53,175 nucleotides of DNA, from NCBI GenBank assembly GCA_001875345.1, contig MIZA01000025.1, positions 1 through 53,175 on the forward strand, written 5' to 3'. The translations under genes and the position numbers were made by a program. This DNA is from Marine Group III euryarchaeote CG-Epi1. Lineage in GTDB: Archaea > Thermoplasmatota > Poseidoniia > MGIII > CG-Epi1. Below the pieces are notes generated by a model that saw only the letters and a program-made list of their open reading frames with translations, had not been told where the DNA came from and did not search any database. Of this stretch, positions 34,706-43,823 are shown in pieces (position 1 is the stretch's first letter; every line of letters starts with the position of its first letter).

Positions 34706-35386
34706 TTACCTAAAGTCTCTCATTTTAGTAACTAAAAACCAAAGATTCCATATTCCATCTTCCCATGTATTCAGTTTGACTTCTCCAACTCGAGCATGGA
34801 AAGGAACTGGAATTTCTACAGCTCTTAAACCCCTTTTGAAAGCCTCAATTTTAAATTCCTCAGATAGTGGCATTCCATCGCTCGTCAAATTAACTTTTCC
34901 TATGACTTCTTTTTTGAAAACCCACATTCCACTTTGCGAATCTTTTATGTTGATTCCGTGAAATAGATTTGTTCCAAATGTTAGCCCCCAATTACCAATT
35001 TTATGAGTTACAGACATAGCATCGGAATCCATTCGATCTAGCCTATTGCATGTTACAAAGTCTAAATTATGGTTAATCAAAAATGCTAAAACATGAGGGA
35101 TTTTATCAGCAGGATAAGTCGTATCTCCATCAATAGTAGCCACGTAATCCGTATCTATTAAACTAAATCCTGTTTTGTAAGCCCTTCCATATCCTTTCCG
35201 AGGCTCGTTATGAACTATAGCTCCTCTTTTCTCGGCTTCTTCTGCAGTATTATCTGTTGAATTTCCATCAACTATTAAGACTTTAACATCTAGCCATGGT
35301 AAATCTCTAGGTATTTGATCTATAGTGGGTCCAATAGACTCACCTTCGTTCAAAGTAGGAATTATCACGGTTAAACTAATACTCAT
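34706..35386 (-). CDS. Family 2 glycosyltransferase (dolichyl-phosphate sugar synthase-like)
   Basis: A 226-residue GT-A fold glycosyltransferase. TVIIPTLNEGESIG starts the nucleotide-binding domain, DGNSTDNT follows, and the DxD metal motif is in TIDGDTTYPADKI. The catalytic region has LSEEFKIEAFKRG and VPFHARVGEVKLN. It resembles enzymes that charge dolichyl or polyprenyl phosphate with a sugar for protein glycosylation. It lacks C-terminal membrane helices. Donor and acceptor cannot be assigned from sequence. Confidence 0.82.
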   Translation of the reverse strand: MSISLTVIIPTLNEGESIGPTIDQIPRDLPWLDVKVLIVDGNSTDNTAEEAEKRGAIVHNEPRKGYGRAYKTGFSLIDTDYVATIDGDTTYPADKIPHVLAFLINHNLDFVTCNRLDRMDSDAMSVTHKIGNWGLTFGTNLFHGINIKDSQSGMWVFKKEVIGKVNLTSDGMPLSEEFKIEAFKRGLRAVEIPVPFHARVGEVKLNTWEDGIWNLWFLVTKMRDFR

Positions 35387-35436
35387 GTTACTGAAGTATG
35401 GAGGTCTGGTTTTAAGGCCAACTATACTAGCTTACT

Positions 35437-35622
35437 ATGGCCTTTATGATTCGTAAGCTGTCTTCATCCCTGAGTTTCATGGTTGGATTAATTTTAATTT
35501 TATCTTGGTTTTATTGGGCAGATTCTCCAATTTTGTTATTACTTTTCGGTTTAGTATTATTAATATTAGGAATTATAGGTGTTGTAACTACTATAGTAAA
35601 AGAGGAGGAAGAGCTGGAATGA
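35437..35622 (+). CDS. Small two-helix membrane protein, unknown
   Basis: A 61-residue protein with two hydrophobic segments (about 10-29 and 31-53) and an acidic tail KEEEELE. It stands alone between the divergent glycosyltransferase gene and pyrD. The short, mostly Leu/Ile composition gives little to assign a family, but the frame is intact and fills an otherwise empty gap. Confidence 0.5.
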   Translation: MAFMIRKLSSSLSFMVGLILILSWFYWADSPILLLLFGLVLLILGIIGVVTTIVKEEEELE

Positions 35623-35669
35623 TTGTTCCATTAACCTTATATCTAACCAGTTATCGACTTTATTTTTAG

Positions 35670-36785
35670 ATGAGTCTCCTATACAGAACCCTTCTTAGGC
35701 CGGCAGTTTTTTTGCAAGATTCAGAACGCGCGCATTCACGGGTTTTAGCTATGCTATCTAAAATGTCTAGAACTAGATTCTCTCTTTCGATGTTAGGAGC
35801 ACTTTATCGTTCACCTGATCTTCCAGTAAATGTTTTTGATATTGATTTTCCAAATCCCATTGGAGTAGCTGCAGGCATGGACAAAAACGGGGCGGCGGTT
35901 CCTTCATGGCAATCAATAGGTTACGGATTTTGTGAAATAGGCGGCGTTACTCTTCATGAGCAACCAGGAAATCCAAAGCCTAGGATGTTCAGGATAAACA
36001 AAGAGAAGGCTCTTATCAACCGCATGGGTTTCAATAACATCGGTGCAAATGCCCTTCAGGAACAGTTACAATTTTGGAAGGATAAGGGCTTATGGCCAGA
36101 TTCACCAGTAGGAATTAACTTAGGTAAATCAAAAGTAACTCCACTTGAAGAAGCGCCTTCAGATTATTCAGGTTCAATTAAAATTCTATGGAATCACGCA
36201 GACTTTTTTGTCATAAATGTAAGCTCGCCTAATACTCCTGGCCTTAGAGACCTTCAAGAGTCAAAAAATTTGGATTCTATTATAAAAAATTGTTGTGAAA
36301 TTAATAAACAAAAGTCTGTTGAAAAAGGTACTTCAGAAAAACCTCTTTTAGTTAAAATTGCTCCTGAGCTAGGAGATGGGTTCTTGGAAGATATTGTTAA
36401 ATTAGTAAAAAAGTACAAGCTTTCAGGAATTGTAGCAACTAATACTACTATACAAAGACCAAAGGCAAAGCATCAATCATCTGAAAAGGTTTACCAAGAG
36501 AAAGGCGGACTAAGTGGTGCACCTCTTAAGGATCAGAGTACCGAGATGATTAGAAAAATTTTTAAGATGACTAATGGTAAAGTTCCTATTATTGGAGTTG
36601 GAGGGATTCTTACAGCAGATGACGCATGGGAAAAAATAAAAGCAGGAGCTTCAATCTTACAGCTTTACACTGGCTTAGTATTTGAAGGTCCAGGAATTGC
36701 TAAAAGTATTGTAAAAGGATTGAAAAAGCGTATTGAATCCGAGGGTTTTGAATCTATAGCAGAAGCAGTCGGAATAGAAGCTTAA
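35670..36785 (+). CDS. pyrD: Dihydroorotate dehydrogenase, class 2 (quinone-linked)
   Basis: A 371-residue FMN enzyme of pyrimidine synthesis. The N-terminal 40 residues form the amphipathic helices that dock class 2 enzymes on the membrane (LLRPAVFLQDSERAHSRVL). GVAAGMDKNGAAV, INRMGFNN and the catalytic-Ser segment VSSPNTPGLRDLQ are class 2 motifs. IGVGGI and GASILQLYTG bind the FMN phosphate. It would pass electrons to the membrane quinone pool. Class 2 is a minority form in archaea, so an old transfer from bacteria is possible. CTTATATCT (35636-35644) is a TATA box about 30 bases upstream. Confidence 0.92.
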   Translation: MSLLYRTLLRPAVFLQDSERAHSRVLAMLSKMSRTRFSLSMLGALYRSPDLPVNVFDIDFPNPIGVAAGMDKNGAAVPSWQSIGYGFCEIGGVTLHEQPGNPKPRMFRINKEKALINRMGFNNIGANALQEQLQFWKDKGLWPDSPVGINLGKSKVTPLEEAPSDYSGSIKILWNHADFFVINVSSPNTPGLRDLQESKNLDSIIKNCCEINKQKSVEKGTSEKPLLVKIAPELGDGFLEDIVKLVKKYKLSGIVATNTTIQRPKAKHQSSEKVYQEKGGLSGAPLKDQSTEMIRKIFKMTNGKVPIIGVGGILTADDAWEKIKAGASILQLYTGLVFEGPGIAKSIVKGLKKRIESEGFESIAEAVGIEA

Positions 36786-36786
36786 T

Positions 36787-39700
36787 TTATTCTCTAATTA
36801 TAAATTGACTTTGACACATTGGACATCCAACTTGTATCGGTCTCTGTTCGGTATTTATCGTTATTTGTCCAGAACAGCTCGGGCAAGATAAAGTGGTTGG
36901 TCCAGTGTCTTCAAAATCAAAGAAGTCTTCTTCTTCATCTTCATTTCGGAAATATTTCATTCCAACAACAGCACCCAGTGCCAAAATACCAGCTATACTT
37001 CCACCAATTAGAAGAGTATTACTGCCTTCATCCTCACTTCCAGTTCCTCCAGTATTGGTCTTAGTTGTAACGAATATGAACCATGTTCCACTTGTACTAC
37101 TTCCTCCATCATTATCAACAACAGTAAGAGTTAGCTCATAGCTTCCTTCAATGTCAAATTTATAATTAAGATTTTCTTGATTATTTATCTCAGAGTCTAT
37201 TCCATTGTTAAGAGTCCATGTAAAACTAACAATATTTCCATCATTATCATAAGAAGACGAACTGCTGAATGAAGCAATATCGCCTTGTTCTAGGTTAAGA
37301 AATTGTTCATTTACAGGAATTCCGTTGATTGTTGTAGATATAGTAGCAACAGGATTCATATTTTCTTCTTCAGCTTCCTGAATGTATGCGTATTTACTAA
37401 TTGATTCATCATATTCCTCTATTTCAGAAGTAATTTGTATACTACCAGACTCATAAGGTGTCCATGTAAACGAAATTGTATTCTCTTGGTTAGATCCCAC
37501 TTCAAGACTTTCCTGATAAAGTAAATTCTCAGCAGCATAAGTTGAAACTAATGCATTACCCTCTTTTCCGCCATTATTGGATACTGTTATGGTAATTATG
37601 GTTTCTTCACCAACGAATAAAGGATCATTCCAAGATATACTTTTTAATTCAAAATCTTCTTTTGGTTCTTGAATTTCAATTTCTTTTGTAACTTCATTGT
37701 TTTCTTCAGTAGTTTCTACAGGGTCTGCGTTGTTCAATTCAACCGTTACAATGCTCATTCCTTCTTCAGCAGTCCAGAGATATGATATGGTCTTCGATGA
37801 TTCTGCAGAAACTTGTTCCCTTCCATTGTCCACAGCACTTCCATCTATCATTATTTCGTAATCAACGCTTCCGCTTGTTTTACCTAAATTCAGAATATCA
37901 AAATTTATTGTAATTTCATTTCCATCTTCCAATTCACCTACAAATTCAATATTTGCTGGGGAGAAATCAGGCTCGTCTGGTGCAGGTCCTACATCAATTT
38001 CAAAACTTCTTTCATCATTGTTGTCATTTTGATCTTCAGGTTGTATTCCCACTAATCTAGCACTTAGAGTATTTGGACCTTCTTCAGCAATCCATTGTGT
38101 TTCGATAGTTGTTTCTTCTTCAACTTCTATTACTTCACTTTGTATAGTTGAAAACTTTCCAGTAGCATTGTGATACCATCTCAATTCAAAACTTTCAGAT
38201 GGTTCGGTTCCTTGGTTTTTTATCTTTGCGTAAATATTTATGTATTCATTATCAACAGGATCTTGATTATCAGTCCATACCTCAGTTATAGTAAGATCGA
38301 CCCCTTCAGCAGGTGCAGCTCCAACGCTTATAGTTTTCTCAAGTTTATTGGCGCTAGTATCACTTTCAGATGGTGAAACATCATAGACTTCAACTTCTAG
38401 ATCGTATTCACCTTCTTCAGGAGTCCATTCAAAAGTCCATGTTATGCTTGAATCTACAGATATTGTATCTAATGACTCCTCACTAAGAATCTCGCTACCA
38501 TCTGATGTCAATTTAATCGAAGCACTTTCGATGTCCACATTACCTTGATTTTCAATATCTACAGTTATAGTAACAGTATCTCCTTCCAACGGAGTTTCAG
38601 GTGTTGAGGTAATTTCAGTAACTACTGCATCAGGTTGATTTATATCAACTATTTCATATCCATCAATGTATCCATATCCGTAATAATAATTGTACTTATC
38701 ACTTTCATTAGGTTCAGATGGACTTCCATCATGTTCTCCATCCCATGCTTCAGAGAAATCTTGCAATCGGTCTCTTACACCATTAGTTGTTGAAGTAGGT
38801 TTCAGCGAACCATCAGCTTCTAGCAATAATGCCGCTAACCCAGCTACAATAGGCGTAGCCATACTGGTTCCACTAAGAGTGGACCATCCCTGAGCATTAC
38901 TATCTCCGAAGAAATTAGCATGTCCTGCAGCAGCTCTAATATCACTTCCAGGGGCTACAACAGATGGTTTCAATTCATCCCATCTATCATTATCACCATC
39001 ATCTTGTCTAGGGCCATAATTGCTGTAACTAGCTAAATCATCATCATTTCTATTAACGTTGTCATTATTGTCTATAGCTCCAACTGCAATACTCCAATCT
39101 GCAGCTGCAGGAGAAGGTACTTCCTCATCACCATCATTACCCATAGCAATGATTACTGCAATGCCTGCTGCATTAGCTTGGTTAACCAGTTGTGATTGAG
39201 AATCGGTACCATCGCTGTCACTGGTTGTTCCCAACGACATAGACATAATATGCACTCCATTATTTTTTTCACCGTCGTTTTCCCAATCAGTGTTTACATT
39301 CTCAATACATGCCTCTATTGCTTCGTTAATATCAGCAGCAGAACCAGAACCCCAATCTGCCATTACTTTCATGTCTATAAGGCGTGCTCCTGGTGCAACA
39401 CCGATAAAATCTATTTCTCCATCACCATCTTCGTCATCATCTCCTCCCATTCCAAGAACAGTTGATGCAACGTGTGTTCCATGCCCGTCGAAATCATCGG
39501 GATCTTCGTTACTATCTTCTTCAGTTGTAAATTGATAATTTCCATTTTCATCAGTAGGACAACCTCCATCACAATTCATTCCTGCAATAAATCTTCTAAC
39601 GCCTTGGTCTTCAAAAACATCGAATGTTTCATGTTCATTATCGACGCCAGTGTCTAAAACAGCAACATTGATACCTTCTCCATAAAGTCCTTTATCCCAA

Positions 39701-40119
39701 ACAACTGGATTATATTCAGAAGATTCTCTTACTTTAACAGCTTTGACAGCTGTGTCTAGCATAGGATAAACTGGAACTTGCCATTCAACCAGTTTTAAAT
39801 CTGAAACTGAAGTTAAATCTCGTAATTTTTCTGAATGAACATTATCTATTCTAATTGCATCAATGTATTTGTAAACATGAGTTACTTCTAACCCCAATTC
39901 TCTTATTTCGTTAACGTGCTTATCGGAAGTTGCAGTAGAGAACATCATAATGACAGCTACATCTTCACCCTTTGCCACCAGATGGTCCATTCTGTCATCT
40001 ATTCCGTCTGCATTTTTGTCGAAGAAGGTAACATCAAAAGTTGTATTTTCTTCAATGGCAGAACCCATTGGCAAAACAAGATTTAAAATCAATAGTAAGA
40101 CGATGCCTCCGGCTCTCAT
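36787..40119 (-). CDS. Giant secreted subtilisin-like protease with CARDB, PKD and membrane-anchored zinc ribbon
   Basis: An 1110-residue exported protease. A signal peptide (about 1-21) and a calcium-loop-like DKNADGIDDRMD (34-45) precede a propeptide-like region. The S8 catalytic domain has D156 (VLDTGVD), H213 (DGHGTHVAST), oxyanion N328 (MGND) and S419 (GTSMATP). Several CARDB-type Ig-like domains follow (about 500-950), each with a VTVxNxG pattern. A PKD-like domain spans about 950-1030, a membrane helix about 1040-1062, and an acidic linker leads to a C-terminal zinc ribbon with C1079, C1082, C1099 and C1102. The zinc ribbon would lie in the cytoplasm, which is unusual. It is 41 bases downstream of the clostripain-like gene. 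Confidence 0.92.
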   Translation of the reverse strand: MRAGGIVLLLILNLVLPMGSAIEENTTFDVTFFDKNADGIDDRMDHLVAKGEDVAVIMMFSTATSDKHVNEIRELGLEVTHVYKYIDAIRIDNVHSEKLRDLTSVSDLKLVEWQVPVYPMLDTAVKAVKVRESSEYNPVVWDKGLYGEGINVAVLDTGVDNEHETFDVFEDQGVRRFIAGMNCDGGCPTDENGNYQFTTEEDSNEDPDDFDGHGTHVASTVLGMGGDDDEDGDGEIDFIGVAPGARLIDMKVMADWGSGSAADINEAIEACIENVNTDWENDGEKNNGVHIMSMSLGTTSDSDGTDSQSQLVNQANAAGIAVIIAMGNDGDEEVPSPAAADWSIAVGAIDNNDNVNRNDDDLASYSNYGPRQDDGDNDRWDELKPSVVAPGSDIRAAAGHANFFGDSNAQGWSTLSGTSMATPIVAGLAALLLEADGSLKPTSTTNGVRDRLQDFSEAWDGEHDGSPSEPNESDKYNYYYGYGYIDGYEIVDINQPDAVVTEITSTPETPLEGDTVTITVDIENQGNVDIESASIKLTSDGSEILSEESLDTISVDSSITWTFEWTPEEGEYDLEVEVYDVSPSESDTSANKLEKTISVGAAPAEGVDLTITEVWTDNQDPVDNEYINIYAKIKNQGTEPSESFELRWYHNATGKFSTIQSEVIEVEEETTIETQWIAEEGPNTLSARLVGIQPEDQNDNNDERSFEIDVGPAPDEPDFSPANIEFVGELEDGNEITINFDILNLGKTSGSVDYEIMIDGSAVDNGREQVSAESSKTISYLWTAEEGMSIVTVELNNADPVETTEENNEVTKEIEIQEPKEDFELKSISWNDPLFVGEETIITITVSNNGGKEGNALVSTYAAENLLYQESLEVGSNQENTISFTWTPYESGSIQITSEIEEYDESISKYAYIQEAEEENMNPVATISTTINGIPVNEQFLNLEQGDIASFSSSSSYDNDGNIVSFTWTLNNGIDSEINNQENLNYKFDIEGSYELTLTVVDNDGGSSTSGTWFIFVTTKTNTGGTGSEDEGSNTLLIGGSIAGILALGAVVGMKYFRNEDEEEDFFDFEDTGPTTLSCPSCSGQITINTEQRPIQVGCPMCQSQFIIRE

Positions 40120-40160
40120 AGTTTACCACCCCTGTATAGGTCTAAAAAATGTTGCATTGA

Positions 40161-42731
40161 TTATGTTCTTCTCATCCTTACTATAAAAATGGAGAATATC
40201 ACAAATCCAATTGCAGAAATTGCAATTAAATTTAGACCTGAAAATTCTTCCGATTCAGATTTCTCAATTCCTTTTATTTCCAAAACAATATTAGCTGAAA
40301 TATTCTCATTTCCTATACTCTCTACCTCAAAGTTAGCTTCATATTTTGATGTAGTGTCAGTTTCTAATCCTTGAGTGTCTATTTCTTTAGTTTCGTATGC
40401 TTCAAGTTCAAAATATGTTTCAGTAAGATATAAAGTCAAACCCTTTTCAAGCTCTTTTGATAGTTTGAAAGTATCTTTACCGTTTCCAGTATTTGTTACT
40501 ATAATTTTAACGCTTGAGTCCATTTGTTGAGCAGCTATGCTGACTCCATAGTATTGAGGTATAGTGACACTTACGTTTCCATACCCTCCAATATTACCAT
40601 TTCCGTTTAGGATTTCAAAAGGTATTTTTGTCTCTCCCCTTTTCGCGTCAATTGGAGGTTTCAGTTTAATCAATGCCTTACTTTCAGCATTTACATGCAA
40701 AATATTTGTATTATTAATCTCCCAAGATTCAGGTAAACTAAAGTTAAAATGTACTAGGTCCCACGACTGCTCTGACGAGTCTATAATAGTTATTTCAGTT
40801 TCTAGCCACGGAAAATAGTACCCATTGTCGTCACTTTCTAATTTAATGGTGTTCAAGTTTTTTACAATAGAGTTATAGTAGTGGGAGTGCTCGCTATGAA
40901 TATAAAATGAGAACGAAGTCATATTATTTTCAGGATCGATTTCGTAGTAATCTGAAGAGAAAACACTTAAATTTATATTTACATTTTGAGAAAAATTATT
41001 ATTATCCAATATTTCATTATCGCTTAAAGTCCAGTTGATGATTTCTCTTGGGTTCAATTTAGTATAGTTTATAATTTTGACTTTATCTTCATATTCTATT
41101 TTTAACGAGACATTATTAGCATTAACTGTACCTAAATTTCTCATTTGGCCTTTTACAAAGAATTTATCGTTAATATCAACACTTTTTACCTGTGACAATA
41201 CGCCTTCCGATGTTTCACTAATTAGTTCTGGCATATCGAGATGCAAATCTGGCAGATTTAGATCAACGAATAAGTTTTCTTTGTAATAGTAGTCTTGTAA
41301 ATAACCATCATCGTTATACAGTGTTAATTCAATAGAATAATTTCCAGATTTTTTTGGTTGAACTAATAAATTGTCAAAGCTATTATTTTCAAGATTTTTG
41401 GTAATGGTCTCTATGACATCACCTTGCGAATTGATCATTTTAAATTTTAATATCGAGGCTTCACCATCAAAAGTTCCGTTAACAAGCACGCTATCATTGT
41501 GTCCCGTTCCGGTATCTATACTTTTAGAACTAATATTTTCAAAATTAGATTCTGATTGAATCGATGTCTCATAATTAGATATAAAGTCAAACCATGTATT
41601 TTCCATTATTTCAAGATTACTATATCCGTATTTTACTCCTTCAGTTGGAAAATAAATAGTCATTCCATTTGCTCTTTCAACATTAAGCTTTTCAGGCTTT
41701 ATCCAATGGTCTTCAAACATCACAGTTTGGTTTATACTGTTTCTCAAATCACGTGCAGCTTCTTTTACAGAGATTACAGGTAACTCTTTTTCAAGTTTAA
41801 TAGTTAAATCATAAAGATCCCTATAGTTTGGGTTTTGGTCGAATCGCTGCGTATCATCTCTAGCCTTTTTAATTTCGTTCTTAAAAACAGGCAATACGCT
41901 ATTTAATTCAGTGCTAAAATTATCTAAATCATTCCATAAGCTTTCTAAGTTATTGCTGGAAACTACTGAAGCAGTTACAGAATAGCTAGTGTAAACTGAG
42001 CCGTTCCGGTATGATTCGACATAATCATTAACTACATGATATGCTAACTCTTCATCATTTAGATTCTTATTTAATTTATACAGCAAATTATTGTAGGTCC
42101 ATCCTTCTAGAGGCTCATAAGCTTCTGATCCGTGAACCATTGTTGCATGATTTTTTAGTTCATACATAATTTCAAACATGCCCATTAGACAAGCATCAAA
42201 ACCTATTAGTGTAAAAGGAGATTCATTTGTAACTTCTCGATATTCCTTAAGTGAAAGATTAATCTCTGGCACTGTCAAAAAACTATTTCCGTCTTCAGCT
42301 ACTTTTTCCCATCCACTACCATGATTCCAAATTATCAATATCTTTCTTTTAGCGGGAAATTCATTGGATGCCCAAATTAAAAAATCTCTTAAGGTATCTC
42401 CATCACCCATATCCAATTCATTTCCCCAGGTTTCATTCACTTCACTTAAATTTCGCTCAACTAAATCGTGCTTTAGAACATGATATAGGTGTGAATCATT
42501 GTCTTCTATCTTATCTGTTAAAGCAACTATATCTAAATCATCATTTGATCCAACCATCTTCATTTCATTTAAATCATCGGTTAATTCATTGTATAGTGTG
42601 TTATCTCCAGCCATATAGACGTAAAATCCCCACTCTGGAATTTCATCTTCTGCTGAAGCATCATAATTGGTGTGTCCAAAAACGGTAGATAGTAAGAAAA
42701 AAGCAACAGCTATACTTGTTTTCTTACTCAT
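40161..42731 (-). CDS. Clostripain-family (C11) secreted cysteine protease
   Basis: An 856-residue exported protease. The signal peptide covers about 1-27. The peptidase C11 domain spans about 33-390, with the catalytic His in IIWNHGSGW (H137) and Cys in FDACLMGM (C181). These enzymes cut after basic residues and often mature themselves. The remainder is built of beta-sandwich, CARDB-like segments with many Asn-x-Ser/Thr sites, and ends in a membrane helix (about 833-852) and RMRRT. The protein is therefore probably held on the cell surface. It is in the same direction as the subtilase and 38 bases downstream of the DUF4430 gene. Confidence 0.9.
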   Translation of the reverse strand: MSKKTSIAVAFFLLSTVFGHTNYDASAEDEIPEWGFYVYMAGDNTLYNELTDDLNEMKMVGSNDDLDIVALTDKIEDNDSHLYHVLKHDLVERNLSEVNETWGNELDMGDGDTLRDFLIWASNEFPAKRKILIIWNHGSGWEKVAEDGNSFLTVPEINLSLKEYREVTNESPFTLIGFDACLMGMFEIMYELKNHATMVHGSEAYEPLEGWTYNNLLYKLNKNLNDEELAYHVVNDYVESYRNGSVYTSYSVTASVVSSNNLESLWNDLDNFSTELNSVLPVFKNEIKKARDDTQRFDQNPNYRDLYDLTIKLEKELPVISVKEAARDLRNSINQTVMFEDHWIKPEKLNVERANGMTIYFPTEGVKYGYSNLEIMENTWFDFISNYETSIQSESNFENISSKSIDTGTGHNDSVLVNGTFDGEASILKFKMINSQGDVIETITKNLENNSFDNLLVQPKKSGNYSIELTLYNDDGYLQDYYYKENLFVDLNLPDLHLDMPELISETSEGVLSQVKSVDINDKFFVKGQMRNLGTVNANNVSLKIEYEDKVKIINYTKLNPREIINWTLSDNEILDNNNFSQNVNINLSVFSSDYYEIDPENNMTSFSFYIHSEHSHYYNSIVKNLNTIKLESDDNGYYFPWLETEITIIDSSEQSWDLVHFNFSLPESWEINNTNILHVNAESKALIKLKPPIDAKRGETKIPFEILNGNGNIGGYGNVSVTIPQYYGVSIAAQQMDSSVKIIVTNTGNGKDTFKLSKELEKGLTLYLTETYFELEAYETKEIDTQGLETDTTSKYEANFEVESIGNENISANIVLEIKGIEKSESEEFSGLNLIAISAIGFVIFSIFIVRMRRT

Positions 42732-42769
42732 AAGTGGCCTCTATTGTAAGAGTATAAAAGCTCTTTGAG

Positions 42770-43204
42770 TTATATTTCGTTAGTATATATCCATTCTACG
42801 ACATCATCATTCGTGATGATATTTCTATTTGGAGCGATGTCACTGTAAAATCCATTTAAGGTATATTGCCAACTGTATCCCTCTTCTTTTTCACAATCGT
42901 CACAATCGTTTACAAGAATATCTGTAACAGTTATTCCTTGTCCATCGTTTGTAGTCATAACCTCATAATTTCCTTCACTACTAGCGGCCATCAACAACCC
43001 AAATACTGTTGATTCAGTAGTTGTAATAGATTCGAAAGTTAAAGTGTCATTATCTCCTGCGTTTGAATAAGATATAGTTAGTTTTGCAGTCACTATTGTT
43101 GAAGTATCAACTTCCTCATTTCCAAAGCCTAGCTCATTAACAATTCCAGCAATAACTACGATGTTTATCAGTGCAACTGCGACTAATATTTTAGTTTTGC
43201 TCAT
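42770..43204 (-). CDS. DUF4430 (transcobalamin-C-like) exported protein
   Basis: A 144-residue protein. A single N-terminal hydrophobic segment (about 5-25) acts as signal or anchor. It is followed by a DUF4430 domain with TVFGLLMAA, DGQGITVTDIL, SWQYTLNG and DDVVEWIY, the conserved sequence of the small beta domain also found at the C-terminus of transcobalamin and intrinsic factor. A CDDC pair (101-104) sits in a loop. In transcobalamin this domain helps enclose cobalamin. Its gene overlaps the DUF6580 gene by 14 bases, which ties the two products together. It could be an external corrinoid or other ligand-binding protein (inference). Confidence 0.75.
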   Translation of the reverse strand: MSKTKILVAVALINIVVIAGIVNELGFGNEEVDTSTIVTAKLTISYSNAGDNDTLTFESITTTESTVFGLLMAASSEGNYEVMTTNDGQGITVTDILVNDCDDCEKEEGYSWQYTLNGFYSDIAPNRNIITNDDVVEWIYTNEI

Positions 43205-43769
43205 AACTAGTAATCTCGTCTTCCACGTTCAGCTCATTATTCATGCCTTGAGAGAAAAGAGCATAGAATGGAAATCCAATTAAAGTAAATGTAACCAAAC
43301 TTGAGATTAGATGGTAGAGCATGAAAGGTAATCCTAAAACATAAACTAAAATTAAATTGTCTAAGGTGTGGTTGTAAGTCAATAAAAAGACTCCAAAGTT
43401 AGTCCATATATCATACATCAAAGTGACTAAAATTCCAGCTCCCCCGAATTTATAGACTGTTCCTGGTTTAATTCCTCCTTTGATATTATTTTTAAATTTA
43501 GAAGTTAAAAGCGAAACAAGTAAAAATCCCGAATATGTAAACAAGATTATTTTAGATCCACCAAAATATCCAAGGTATATGTCACTAGAAACAATCATAG
43601 TAATGGTTACTACAAACGTCCAGTTCCTTGGCAATACTAGTGCAGATAAGAAGCTAGCCACCATTACAGTTTCAAAATTTGGATAATCATGAAGTACAAT
43701 TCTACCTACAAATCCTAGGATAAAAACCGATATTGCGGTTGCAAATAATCTATTAGAACGTTGTTCCAT
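43191..43769 (-). CDS. DUF6580 family membrane protein (ECF-type substrate-binding subunit-like)
   Basis: A 192-residue protein with about six hydrophobic segments. The first loop has PNFETVMVASF and a later segment SSDIYLGY, followed by TNFGVFLLTYNHTLDNL and VLGLPFMLYHL. These match the DUF6580 family, whose members resemble the substrate-specific S-components of ECF vitamin transporters. No ATPase or EcfT gene lies in the window; shared ECF modules are often encoded elsewhere. The downstream DUF4430 gene starts inside this one, suggesting a membrane carrier plus external binding protein. Confidence 0.72.
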   Translation of the reverse strand: MEQRSNRLFATAISVFILGFVGRIVLHDYPNFETVMVASFLSALVLPRNWTFVVTITMIVSSDIYLGYFGGSKIILFTYSGFLLVSLLTSKFKNNIKGGIKPGTVYKFGGAGILVTLMYDIWTNFGVFLLTYNHTLDNLILVYVLGLPFMLYHLISSLVTFTLIGFPFYALFSQGMNNELNVEDEITSYEQN

Positions 43770-43823
43770 TAACTTTGCAACCTAGGGCCTTAGATAAAAG
43801 TTAATCTGTGCTTCATTACTAGC

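Noticed and set aside
39290-39535. Long plus-strand frames opposite the proteases and other minus-strand genes
   Set aside because: They are antisense shadows of Asp- and Ser-rich coding sequence, with biased composition and no domains or promoters.
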